64,000 nucleotides of DNA from a bacterium (GTDB lineage Bacteria; Zhuqueibacterota; QNDG01; JAFGCO01). Location of the stretch: positions 62,001 through 126,000 of the forward strand of contig JAFGCO010000048.1 in NCBI GenBank assembly GCA_016932575.1, in the 5' to 3' direction. Made by a program: the position numbers and the translations under genes. The notes beneath the pieces were generated by a model that made no database searches, was not told where the DNA came from, and saw only the letters and a program-made list of their open reading frames with translations. Positions 36,853-45,368 of this stretch are shown here, one piece after another. Position 1 is the first letter of the stretch, and each line of letters starts with the position of its first letter.

Positions 36853-39813
36853 TTATGGGCTATTGATCGTTAAACTGAATGTTTTCGTATCTGAGTAGTC
36901 CGAACATAGGTCATCTATAACCCGGATTGTGAAAATGTAAGTTCCGGATGCTGTCGGCATACCATTGAGTTCTATACCATCACAATAAAAGCTCTCAAAA
37001 TTTATCCCCGGAGGTGTGCTTCCTCCGATGATTGATCCTGTATATTGCTTACCACCGGATCCGCCCGAGACACTGATCAATTTATGGTACGATGTGCCGA
37101 CAGTGCCAGCCGGCAAGGGAGAGGATTCGGTAATCACCAGAGGCGTAGGGGGAAAAACTTTGAAATTACTGTACGCTTGTGTGTCCTCTGCCAGGATAGC
37201 GTCTGTCACTTTGATGGTAAAATTGTGGGAACAGTCAATCGTTGTCGGTGTACCGGAAAGTAATCCTGATGACGTATTCAATGACAGGCCGGATGGCAAT
37301 GAGCCCGAACTGACGCTCCAGGAATAGGGTGTTGCCCCGCCCATGGCATGGATCGTCTGACTGTAGGGGACACCCTGCGTTGCATCGGGCAGTGATGTGG
37401 TTGTGATGGTGAGCAGTGTGAATTCCTTGATGTTTATTTTAAATCCTTTGCTTTCGCTATGACCGTAGCAGTTATCAGTAATCGTAACACTAATTGAATA
37501 ATTGCCAGCAGAGCTGGGAATGCCCTCAATCGATGCACGGTCACCATTGACATCTAATTGTAAACCAGGCGGAAAGCCTGAAGCTGTCCAGCTGAAGTCG
37601 CCGCTGCCGCCATTCGCCGTAATCGTTTCGGAATACATCGTATTTTGAGTGCCGTCTGAGATATGATCGGGTGAAATCCAGATCAGAGGCAGCTTGATTG
37701 TCAGGGTGTATGCCTGGGTATCGCACTGGGCAGGCACGTTGGGATCGGCAATACGGATTGTAAATGGGAATTCACCGGCTTCTGTAGGTGTGCCCCTAAT
37801 AATGAATCCATCCTCAGTATAAAACTCCATGCCCGGAGGCAGGCGGCCATCAATAATTTCACATGTTAAATTCTCATATGTATCAACTTGTATGTAAATA
37901 TCTGCATTATAGTATTCGTCGATTTCTCCATCCGGCAATGAGTCGGTGAGAATACGCAACCGGGGTCCATGAATTGTGATGCTGAATTCCTGATGCACCT
38001 CCATGAAAGTGTCAGTACTGTCTACTAGCCAAAGGGTAAACGGATATACTCCTTCCTGTTCGGGCGTGCCTGTAATCGTGGCGCATCTTTCGTAATCGTC
38101 GTATTCCAAAGTGAGTCCAGAAGGCAGCAGATCGGGCTGGAGGTGCCAAATTAGGGGGAGTGTACCTCCAACCGCACATATTTCCTGCTCGTAGGGCGAT
38201 TCCAGATAGCCATCCGGAAGGGTTTCCAGGGAAAATTGTAATTGGGCGGCTTTATCAATTAAAATGATATACTCTTTTTGTAATGCGGCGGGCGGGGAAT
38301 CGCTGTCCGACACCTCAATGATGATGGTGTCCCCTCCTGCTTCAACAGGGATTCCGGAGATTTCCAAGCAGCTTTGAGATTCGGCTGTCAGTCCGGCGGG
38401 CAATGACCCCTGAATAATTGTATACGTATAAGGAGGAAGGCCTCCGGCCGCGCAGATGCTGGCTTCATAGAGTTCGTTCTCAATTCCCGAATCCAGTGTG
38501 GACGGAGTGATGGACAGGTCCTGTAACGCGGGTTGCACATTTAATGTAAATACAATCCGGGTTTGTGCTTCAGGCGTTTCTGGATGAACTCCCAGCGCAT
38601 CCCAGGAGCAGGTTCCATCCGTATCAGGCATACCCGTAAAACAGATGGATCCATTGATATCGATGGTGAGCCAGACCGGATACTCGGAGCACATCCATTG
38701 ACAGGATACCAGATCGTTTGGCAACATATAACAGTCATGATAGTCACGATCCACGCGGCCATCCTCCAGGGTCACGTTCAGGACTTCGACAGCAGGTGAG
38801 ACAATGATCAAATTTCCATGAAATGTCACCGATTGCTGCGGATTGCCGCTGTCATGGATATCGATCGTCAGCGGGTATGTGCCCTGGAGTGTTGGAATGC
38901 CGCTGATGATGATGCAGAAATCGGATAATGCAGCGGTCAGACCGGGAGGAAACACGCCGTCCATGAGCTCCCAGTCGCAGGGTTCGGTGCCGCCCAGGAA
39001 ACAGATGCAGCCCTGATATTCAAATCCTGTCACGCCAGTGGAAAGCGTGGTCGTGGTGAGTTCGAGAGTATCCGCGGTTTCTACTTGAATCCCAACAATT
39101 CCGCTCCATGGAGATGTGGCCAGGAAATTTTTTGCATGTACCCTGTAATAGGTGATGCCATCCGGTTTTCCGGTGATCTGAACACTGGTGTCGAGTCCCG
39201 AATAGACCTGAACCGGGGAGGTGAAGTTCGTTTCCGCGCTTTCTTCCAGTTGAAATGTATCCGCCTTGGCCACATGGGTCCAGAACAGTTGGTAATGATC
39301 CATATTGATTGTGTTCATTGTTTCAAGACCGACAAACTGGGGTGCCGCTGTCGGATAATTGGGCACGATGGGGAGCTTGATTTGAAGCTGATTGGGCGGC
39401 TTGATTAATATTTTGGTCGTGTCGGCACAGAAAAAAACGACTCCGTTTTGATCCATGGCTTCGATCAGAATATTATAGATGCCAAGCTCTGCCTGAATTG
39501 TATAGGATGGCAATATTTCCATGAATTCGAAAATGACCGGTCCCGGTTCCAATGTAATGCGTACCATGGATATGACAGGAATTGTATCCAATTTTGTTGA
39601 AGATAATTTCAAGGGTTCGATTTTTTTTATTGGCTCTGAAGAGGCGGTTGTCAATGCCGGTTTTTGCACAGACTGACTATCTAAACTCTGTTCGAGGGTA
39701 GACCAGTCGATATTCAGTGTGACCGATCCGAGCTCAGGAGATAAAGTGTTTTCGCAATTCATCTGCAGAAGAATCAGGAGCAGGAACATCTGGATGGTAT
39801 ATAACTTTTTCAT
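36853..39813 (-). CDS. Lipoprotein with eight putative-Ig (He_PIG-type) repeats, cassette copy A
   Basis: The 986-residue protein starts MKKLYTIQMFLLLILLQMNC, a likely lipoprotein signal, though Asn before the Cys is not ideal. Residues about 30-150 are a conserved beta domain (VTLNIDWSTLE, LEPGPVIFEF, LGIYNILIEA). An FnIII-like domain follows (about 155-245, WTHVAKADTFQLEES). Eight tandem repeats of about 90 residues fill the rest, with the pattern LPxGL ... ISGxPTxxG ... FTIxVxD of the putative-Ig family. Repeats 1-4 each carry a C-x(20-35)-C pair, repeats 5-7 do not and repeat 8 has only one Cys. AAGGAG is seven bases before the ATG, identical in the paralogue. It probably sits on the outer membrane as an extended rod; that is inference. 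Confidence 0.85.
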   Translation of the reverse strand: MKKLYTIQMFLLLILLQMNCENTLSPELGSVTLNIDWSTLEQSLDSQSVQKPALTTASSEPIKKIEPLKLSSTKLDTIPVISMVRITLEPGPVIFEFMEILPSYTIQAELGIYNILIEAMDQNGVVFFCADTTKILIKPPNQLQIKLPIVPNYPTAAPQFVGLETMNTINMDHYQLFWTHVAKADTFQLEESAETNFTSPVQVYSGLDTSVQITGKPDGITYYRVHAKNFLATSPWSGIVGIQVETADTLELTTTTLSTGVTGFEYQGCICFLGGTEPCDWELMDGVFPPGLTAALSDFCIIISGIPTLQGTYPLTIDIHDSGNPQQSVTFHGNLIIVSPAVEVLNVTLEDGRVDRDYHDCYMLPNDLVSCQWMCSEYPVWLTIDINGSICFTGMPDTDGTCSWDALGVHPETPEAQTRIVFTLNVQPALQDLSITPSTLDSGIENELYEASICAAGGLPPYTYTIIQGSLPAGLTAESQSCLEISGIPVEAGGDTIIIEVSDSDSPPAALQKEYIILIDKAAQLQFSLETLPDGYLESPYEQEICAVGGTLPLIWHLQPDLLPSGLTLEYDDYERCATITGTPEQEGVYPFTLWLVDSTDTFMEVHQEFSITIHGPRLRILTDSLPDGEIDEYYNADIYIQVDTYENLTCEIIDGRLPPGMEFYTEDGFIIRGTPTEAGEFPFTIRIADPNVPAQCDTQAYTLTIKLPLIWISPDHISDGTQNTMYSETITANGGSGDFSWTASGFPPGLQLDVNGDRASIEGIPSSAGNYSISVTITDNCYGHSESKGFKINIKEFTLLTITTTSLPDATQGVPYSQTIHAMGGATPYSWSVSSGSLPSGLSLNTSSGLLSGTPTTIDCSHNFTIKVTDAILAEDTQAYSNFKVFPPTPLVITESSPLPAGTVGTSYHKLISVSGGSGGKQYTGSIIGGSTPPGINFESFYCDGIELNGMPTASGTYIFTIRVIDDLCSDYSDTKTFSLTINSP

Positions 39814-39880
39814 GGCAATGCTCCTTCTTAATAAGCAATATCTTCTATCATGACAGCCATTTAAATACGTATGTCGAATT

Positions 39881-41620
39881 TTACAGTTTATGTGTCAGCA
39901 TCAAACTGAACTGTTGTTCTTCATACTTTCTATTGCTGCGTATCATGGTCATGAACCATTTAAAATTGATCTGATTTTTATGGGTCAGGTAATAACTTGA
40001 CGTTACACCGCTTCGGATGGACCGGGTATCCCGTACCATGGACGAGGTACTGAACAGGGATGTGCTCAATCGGTTATTCATTGCAATATGGGTTAAACGG
40101 GCGGAATAGACCTGTGTCGTGTAGGCATCCTGGTTGCCTGAATTGCGATAAGATACACCCACTGAGAAATTCATGGTCAGTCTGGTAATCAGTTGAAACG
40201 AGCCGGTCAGATTTACAGTATGATAATAAGCCTTTGATTTTTCCTGACGCATATTTTTATCAGAGTGTTGAAATGTATATTGCATGCCCATTTGCCTGAC
40301 GATCGATTCATTAAAAACCAGAGACTGATGGGTGGATATGATCCAGTTGGAAAAATCCCAGCTCAGGGAATCGCTCGAAGCGTTGTTTCCTGTGAACAGC
40401 GAATTTACATTGAAATTGGAACGCCAGTTTCCCAGTCGAGAATTGATCGATCCCTGGATCTGATCGCGTGTATTGGTTTCCTGTTTCTGTTTTGACAGGT
40501 TGTCAGACAGACGCACGTACCGTATATTTAACCTGTGTTTTTCAAAACGATAGATGGTTTGAAGATTCAATTCTCTTCGGTCATTCACCATGGATGGCAG
40601 TCCGAGTGAGTGAAATCCGGGACCAATGGTTTTGTACCCGATCTGTGTGGTAAGTTGGGTCGTTTGAAAGTGAAGCCGCAGGTCCGTGGCATAATCCAGA
40701 TTCGAACCGGTTCTTGGCGTGAACACGTTTCTGGAGAGCGTTTTCAACCAGGTGGGGGCATCCAGGCTGTCCTGGTTGACGGGTCTCGCATTGATGTTCT
40801 TGGTATAACCGCTGGCCGTGCTTTCCCATTCCAGAGTCAGCCTCTGGTTTAAAATCGTAAGACGTGTGGCTATGCCAGCGACCAGATTCTCCCGGGGTGT
40901 AACTGCCAGAGGATGATACGGGGGTTCTATCCAGATTGTGTCCGTTTCAGTTTCCAGTGTATCGGGAATCACATAATTATAGTCAACATTTTCCGGCACT
41001 GAAAGAGAGCCCGCATCATCTTTAACTTTCAGGACAATCAGATCAATGTATGAGCCGTTTTGTTTCCCATATCCCAGACGCGAGCCGATGAGGTATTGAC
41101 TGTAACTCTGATTGATTACAGTCCCTTCCACGGCCCGTTTGGTCTGGCCGCCACCCAGCGCGAATCGCATCCGCCCTGGGAAAATGTCGATTTCAGCGCC
41201 TTTGACATTGATTCCGTTGAGTGAATATCTGGAGAATTGACCTGGATAATCTCCGAAATGTGCCTTTCCCCATGCCCATGAGGGATGCAGACCCAGAATG
41301 TTCATATTCTGACGGGTCCGCGATCCTTCCGTTGATAAGAGCAGATCCGCTGATACATTGAACAAATTGGAGATCTGCAGAAGAGGCCGAAATCCGATTC
41401 TTCCTGTTGATGGCGGCCTTCTTCCCTCAATCCCATGGACATCGTAAAGTTCACCGTAAACATGAGCCTGTCCTGACAGCCGAACCTGTTGCAGGATTGG
41501 ATATTTTTTGGACAATTCCTGAGCGTTCAGTGTTGTTGCAGGATTTCTGATTTCAATCATGAATATCAAAGAAAGTAGAATCTCTAAATTGCAAACCGTT
41601 CTTTTGAACAATTTTTTCAT
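39881..41620 (-). CDS. Outer-membrane beta-barrel-like protein, cassette copy A
   Basis: The 579-residue protein has a hydrophobic N-terminus (LEILLSLIFMIEI) and a likely cleavage near TLNAQE. The mature chain is dominated by alternating polar/hydrophobic strands with aromatic girdle residues. Examples are QAHVYGELYDVHG, GRIGFRPLLQISN, WGKAHFGDYPGQFSRYSLNG, RFALGGGQTKRAV and the closing QFSLMLTHKL. This suggests an integral outer-membrane barrel; no TonB box, plug or POTRA domain is seen. The ATG at 41620 (GGAT seven bases upstream) gives the same length as copy B, so a TTG 66 bases upstream is rejected. It is first in the operon and the best conserved of the five families: 56 of 65 residues match copy B in a block I aligned by hand near the N-terminus. 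Confidence 0.78.
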   Translation of the reverse strand: MKKLFKRTVCNLEILLSLIFMIEIRNPATTLNAQELSKKYPILQQVRLSGQAHVYGELYDVHGIEGRRPPSTGRIGFRPLLQISNLFNVSADLLLSTEGSRTRQNMNILGLHPSWAWGKAHFGDYPGQFSRYSLNGINVKGAEIDIFPGRMRFALGGGQTKRAVEGTVINQSYSQYLIGSRLGYGKQNGSYIDLIVLKVKDDAGSLSVPENVDYNYVIPDTLETETDTIWIEPPYHPLAVTPRENLVAGIATRLTILNQRLTLEWESTASGYTKNINARPVNQDSLDAPTWLKTLSRNVFTPRTGSNLDYATDLRLHFQTTQLTTQIGYKTIGPGFHSLGLPSMVNDRRELNLQTIYRFEKHRLNIRYVRLSDNLSKQKQETNTRDQIQGSINSRLGNWRSNFNVNSLFTGNNASSDSLSWDFSNWIISTHQSLVFNESIVRQMGMQYTFQHSDKNMRQEKSKAYYHTVNLTGSFQLITRLTMNFSVGVSYRNSGNQDAYTTQVYSARLTHIAMNNRLSTSLFSTSSMVRDTRSIRSGVTSSYYLTHKNQINFKWFMTMIRSNRKYEEQQFSLMLTHKL

Positions 41621-41776
41621 GATATTGATCCATTTATGAGTTAAATGAGAAAATTGAGCGTTGATTGCGAATAAAAGATCGTTCAAGAATGGTGGTATAT
41701 TACCAGAGTAATAGGATTAACTCCGATCCATATGAAGGATAAAAAATCTCATTCAAGTAACAAATGGGATTTAGAA

Positions 41777-41797
41777 GTCCCTCCCGAAAAAATATAT
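41777..41797 (-). promoter_or_regulatory. Conserved 5' UTR element, copy A
   Basis: On the minus strand ATATATTTTTTCGGGAGGGA lies about 157 bases before the barrel start codon. A similar sequence stands about 155 bases before the copy B barrel (61703-61726), while most of the surrounding leader does not align. It may be a regulatory site or part of an RNA structure. Confidence 0.4.
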
Positions 41798-41822
41798 GTT
41801 TGTATTATTATTATTACAAGAG

Positions 41823-41851
41823 AATGTATGTAGAAAAACAGTGCTTGTCAA
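41823..41851 (-). promoter_or_regulatory. Candidate promoter of cassette copy A
   Basis: On the minus strand a consensus TTGACA (41851-41846) and TACATT (41828-41823, two mismatches) are 17 bases apart. Transcription would begin near 41816 and give a leader of about 195 bases before the barrel gene. No other good promoter was seen in the 454-base gap. Confidence 0.5.
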
Positions 41852-41980
41852 GCGAAAATAAAATTGATATTTATCCGAATTTGGGTGGATCCTGTATGGA
41901 ATTTTAAAGTCATATTTATCAATTCAAAGAATCAAATATTTTCTTTGGATATGAAAAAATCGCATTCTTTAATTACAAAC

Positions 41981-42052
41981 AATGTGATGAATGATGTATT
42001 TGATCCGGAAATCGACCGGGAGAACAAACCAAAACGACCGTTACCCAGTGGC
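41981..42052 (+). pseudogene. ubiA remnant at the cassette junction
   Basis: The 24 codons read N-x-x-NDVFD-x-x-IDR-x-NKP-x-RPLPSG, matching the intact ubiA at 62083-62154 in 18 of 24 residues and 54 of 72 bases. This is the first Asp-rich active-site motif of UbiA prenyltransferases. The rest of the gene is missing: no membrane segments follow, and within about 20 bases the sequence runs into the 3' end of the copy B TPR gene on the other strand. Five codons differ only by synonymous changes, which suggests the copy was under selection for a while before decay. It is on the same strand and at the equivalent place relative to the barrel gene as the intact ubiA. Confidence 0.82.
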
Positions 42053-42074
42053 ATTCGATTGCATGAAAGGAAGA

Positions 42075-43376
42075 TTATTTCTCGAAATCATGGAGGAGTT
42101 TCTGGGCTTTGTCGTTCTGACCGAGCTGGTAATATACCGCAATCAAATGCCGTTTAAGAAGATAATTGTCATTATGTGCCTGATACAGCCGTGTCCATCG
42201 ATCGCTTAATGTTTTCAACCGTTCAGCCTTTTCGGCCGTTCGAATAACCAGCGGGTAAAATTCCGGATTTTGAAGATCCAGGGATAATCCTTTTTGATAA
42301 ATTCGAAACGCTTGCAGCCATTGACCCTGGTTTTCATAAATTGAACCCAGATTTTTTAATCCTGTCGCAGATCTGGGATTCAGCGTAAGAAACCGTTCGT
42401 ACACACGAATCGCGAGATCCCATTTCTTTTGTGCTTTATATATATAGGCCAATTGTTCCAATAAAAGGGGGGCATCCGGATGCTTCTTCAGCAGAGCCTG
42501 GATTTGTGACTCCAGAGATGCGCATGCAGGCGAGGGAATCCAGTTGTGAACCACATTTCGCAGCATGGTTCTCAGCGCTTCCATGTCTTTTATCTGACTC
42601 ATATTCACAGTCTGATTGCCGAACAGCCTTTCGGATGAAAACTTCCATCGATCCTCAGCGACAACAATTTCGGAAACTACACGCTCGATGACTTTTTCCT
42701 GATAGACCCGGGCCAGGCTTGTATCCGCCTGCCTTCGGGCGTGAGTCAATAATTTATATGCGGACCGGGCAGTACCGCCTTTTTTTTCAGACAAAAGATA
42801 GGCAGCCCTTGCGCTGTCCGGTTGTCCCATTTTTTCAAATATCCGGCCCACATGGGTCATTACCCATGGGTTTTCCGGATCTGAATTTTCGCACTGTTTG
42901 TAATAATTGATGGCTTGTGTTAAATCGGATATTTGTTCGGAAAGGCTGGCAGCTTTAAACTGTAGGGCAATATTGTCTTCATACTTGACCGCGAGCGGTT
43001 TGATTGTCATCAGAGCTGAATCCTGTTTGCCTTCCTGTTCATAGGTCCAGGCTAAAAGCCCATTGATTTGTATATCATCCGGTCGTTTGCGGAGTATCTG
43101 ACGATAGCACTTTCGGGCGTCGGGCCATCTGGACTGCATGAGGTAAGTACCCGCAATTTTCAATTGCAGGGAATCGGAGTCCGGAAATCGATGCAGCTGA
43201 CCGAGATAATATTTCCGTAACTTATCGAGATTTTCGGATTGAGATTGAATTTGGCTGAGAAGGGAGTCCGGAAACAGAAAATACTGGGCTTGTACGGGGC
43301 CTGCAACGATTACGAAAATCAAAAACAGGCTTTTCAGCTGGAGAGGATCTTTATGAACCAATCTGATTTTTATCAT
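42075..43376 (-). CDS. Secreted TPR protein, cassette copy B
   Basis: The 433-residue paralogue of the protein at 22562 has a hydrophobic N-terminus (SLFLIFVIVAGPVQAQ) with a good AQ cleavage site, then the same helical repeat pattern, for example LKIAGTYLMQSRWPDARKCY and LGSIYENQGQWLQAFRIYQKG. The C-terminal third is nearly collinear with copy A, with the shared block EFYPLVIRTA and the end LIAVYYQLGQNDKAQ. The ATG overlaps the FnIII stop (TAATG), implying translational coupling and so joint function. Its 3' end abuts the ubiA remnant. A role as a periplasmic or surface assembly partner is inferred from the TPR fold and context only. Confidence 0.8.
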   Translation of the reverse strand: MIKIRLVHKDPLQLKSLFLIFVIVAGPVQAQYFLFPDSLLSQIQSQSENLDKLRKYYLGQLHRFPDSDSLQLKIAGTYLMQSRWPDARKCYRQILRKRPDDIQINGLLAWTYEQEGKQDSALMTIKPLAVKYEDNIALQFKAASLSEQISDLTQAINYYKQCENSDPENPWVMTHVGRIFEKMGQPDSARAAYLLSEKKGGTARSAYKLLTHARRQADTSLARVYQEKVIERVVSEIVVAEDRWKFSSERLFGNQTVNMSQIKDMEALRTMLRNVVHNWIPSPACASLESQIQALLKKHPDAPLLLEQLAYIYKAQKKWDLAIRVYERFLTLNPRSATGLKNLGSIYENQGQWLQAFRIYQKGLSLDLQNPEFYPLVIRTAEKAERLKTLSDRWTRLYQAHNDNYLLKRHLIAVYYQLGQNDKAQKLLHDFEK

Positions 43377-45328
43377 TATTTTTCAGAGGCGATTGCCGGT
43401 ACTGATTGACTGAAATCACTTTCATTGCCGGATGTGTCGACTGCCCTGACCCGGTACCAGTGATGAGGTTGACCTTCTTTGTCATTCAGGGTAAGCCCGG
43501 ATAACAGGGTATCGTTGATCGGTTGATAAATGCCGGTCTCGATTTCTGCCCGGAATACACGATAACCAGCAAGATCCGATGCTGCGATTCGCTCCCATTG
43601 AATGATTACGCCGCTTTTTTCCGCTTTGGCCTGTAGAAACCGCGGACAATGCGGTGGATCATAATCCCGCATCATTACTTTAGCAGAGAGGGCGGGTTCA
43701 CTTTCGTTTCCTGCTGTATCCACAGCCGTGATACTGTATTGGCAGGTTTCTCCTTTAACCACCGTGGTGTCGGTCCATTCCCGGACGGTCGCAGGAAGTC
43801 GTTCCAGTTCAAGGGTGGTGCCGTTACAGAGCCTGGTCAGCCGGTAAAGTGATATATCGGTCGAGGGGCTGGGATTCCATATAATCCGCATTGCGTTTGC
43901 CCCGGTCACGGCACGCACATCACCGGGCTTTCTGGGAGGCTGGTCATCCGGAAGTGTCACCCAAATATCCGTCTTTTCACTCTCATGCCAGGAGCTGTCC
44001 ACGACGGTTACGGCATAATAATAATGCCGGCCCGGTTGCAGTTTTTCTGCGGTACCGTCAATATAGACTGTGTCCGGGATGAGGGCTTCAGATAATGCAT
44101 ATAAGGTCTCCTCAGAGAATCCGCGGTACACCCGGTATCCCTGAATATCCGGATCTGAGGCAGACTGCCATGCAAGTCTGATCTGATGATTATAAGGCCG
44201 GGCATGCAGATTCAGAGGCGGAGATGGAGGCATTCGGTCTTCAATCCAGATGCTGACCCGGTTGGAAGCCGGGCTTTCATTGCCGGAAGAATCTGTGGCA
44301 GTGACAGCGTAAAAGTACTTATTTCGGGGCTGACAGGTGGCATCTATAAACCAGGGATCATCCGCCGATACCGGATCTTTGTTGATCCGTGACATCGCAG
44401 CGGTCATTGTCGGCGCCCGATATGCATGATAGGCGGCAATATCCAGTTCCGGATTCAAATTCCAGATCAGACGGACGTGCCCATCTTTTAACTGCGCTGT
44501 CAGTCCGAGAGGGCGGGACGGCGGCACGATATCGATAAATCGTCCGCAGAGTATTTCAGAAGGTTCACTTTCAAGACCGGCCGCATTGACGGCAGTCAGG
44601 TAATAGCAGACGCTGTCTCCCGGCTGGACATTCCGGTCCAGAAACGACATGGCTGTTCTTTCCAGGCGCAGGAGATGGTCTTTAATTCTTTGAAAATCCT
44701 TCCCGATCTGTTTGTAGAGATAAAACTGAACAGTTATATCATCAGAATCCGGATGCCATGGCGGATATTCCCATGAAATTTTCATGCCCAGCATTTGAGA
44801 CTCAAGTTTGATCTGATGAAGAGGCTTCGGACGGTTTTCAGCGATTCGAATTGTTTTTTCGAGGATTTGCAGGGTGTTTCCGCGGCGGTCGACCAGGCGA
44901 ACACGGTACACATAGTCCGTTCCCGGTTGGTGGCTGCCTGAAGCAAAAAACCGTCCAAGAATACGCCCGACCCTGCGATTCAGCATGGTAAAAATACCGC
45001 CGTAAAACGGATCGTTTCGTAATAAAAACAGGGTTTGCTGAATATTTTCGGTCTGCAGCGCTTCGGCGATGCCTGAATAGTCTTCTCCGAGCATATGCCG
45101 GGCCTCATCAGAAGACAGCACGGGCCTGATCGGCATTTCGGTGATCTGAATAAAGTCTTCATCGTTTGGTCCCCGGCGTTCAATCAGCACGGACTGGCCG
45201 ATTGCCGGTGTTTCAGTAAGGAAAATAAACACTGAATCCTGCTTGACAGCCGAATAAAAATTTTGCTGCGAAAAGAGGGATTGATTTAAAAGCAGGAGAA
45301 TCCAGCCATATTTGAATTGACCATTCAT
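43376..45328 (-). CDS. Secreted protein with five FnIII domains, cassette copy B
   Basis: The 650-residue paralogue of the protein at 23902 has the same plan: signal peptide (WILLLLNQSLFSQ), a unique N-terminal domain with TPAIGQSVLIE, SSDEARHMLGEDYSGIAEAL and LNRRVGRILGRFF, then five FnIII domains. Domain linkers such as DIVPPSRPLGL, DRMPPSPPLNL, DDQPPRKPGDV and DYDPPHCPRFL are easy to place. The last domain ends HHWYRVRAVDTSGNESDFSQS. The start at 45328 has AAGGA seven bases upstream, shared with copy A. The conserved N-terminal domain is not one I can name and is the part most likely to hold the cassette-specific function, perhaps anchoring to the giant protein. Confidence 0.82.
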   Translation of the reverse strand: MNGQFKYGWILLLLNQSLFSQQNFYSAVKQDSVFIFLTETPAIGQSVLIERRGPNDEDFIQITEMPIRPVLSSDEARHMLGEDYSGIAEALQTENIQQTLFLLRNDPFYGGIFTMLNRRVGRILGRFFASGSHQPGTDYVYRVRLVDRRGNTLQILEKTIRIAENRPKPLHQIKLESQMLGMKISWEYPPWHPDSDDITVQFYLYKQIGKDFQRIKDHLLRLERTAMSFLDRNVQPGDSVCYYLTAVNAAGLESEPSEILCGRFIDIVPPSRPLGLTAQLKDGHVRLIWNLNPELDIAAYHAYRAPTMTAAMSRINKDPVSADDPWFIDATCQPRNKYFYAVTATDSSGNESPASNRVSIWIEDRMPPSPPLNLHARPYNHQIRLAWQSASDPDIQGYRVYRGFSEETLYALSEALIPDTVYIDGTAEKLQPGRHYYYAVTVVDSSWHESEKTDIWVTLPDDQPPRKPGDVRAVTGANAMRIIWNPSPSTDISLYRLTRLCNGTTLELERLPATVREWTDTTVVKGETCQYSITAVDTAGNESEPALSAKVMMRDYDPPHCPRFLQAKAEKSGVIIQWERIAASDLAGYRVFRAEIETGIYQPINDTLLSGLTLNDKEGQPHHWYRVRAVDTSGNESDFSQSVPAIASEK

Positions 45329-45368
45329 AGAGAAATCCTTCATATTATTGATTTATTCAACATCCGAT

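Larger units (their letters stand above)
22562..41620 (-). repeat. Five-gene cassette, copy A (tandem gene-cluster duplication)
   Basis: This 19-kb unit is transcribed barrel, Ig lipoprotein, giant protein, FnIII protein, TPR protein. The same five families in the same order and orientation make up 42075-61548. Gaps between genes are short (13 to 187 bases), so it is probably one operon from the promoter near 41851. Paralogous proteins align over their full length by eye, apart from the C-terminal end of the giant protein. Confidence 0.9.

Noticed and set aside
41864-42157. 97-codon plus-strand ORF at the cassette junction as a real gene
   Set aside because: Only its central 24 codons resemble anything (UbiA motif), it has no membrane helices, and its 3' part overlaps the TPR gene.
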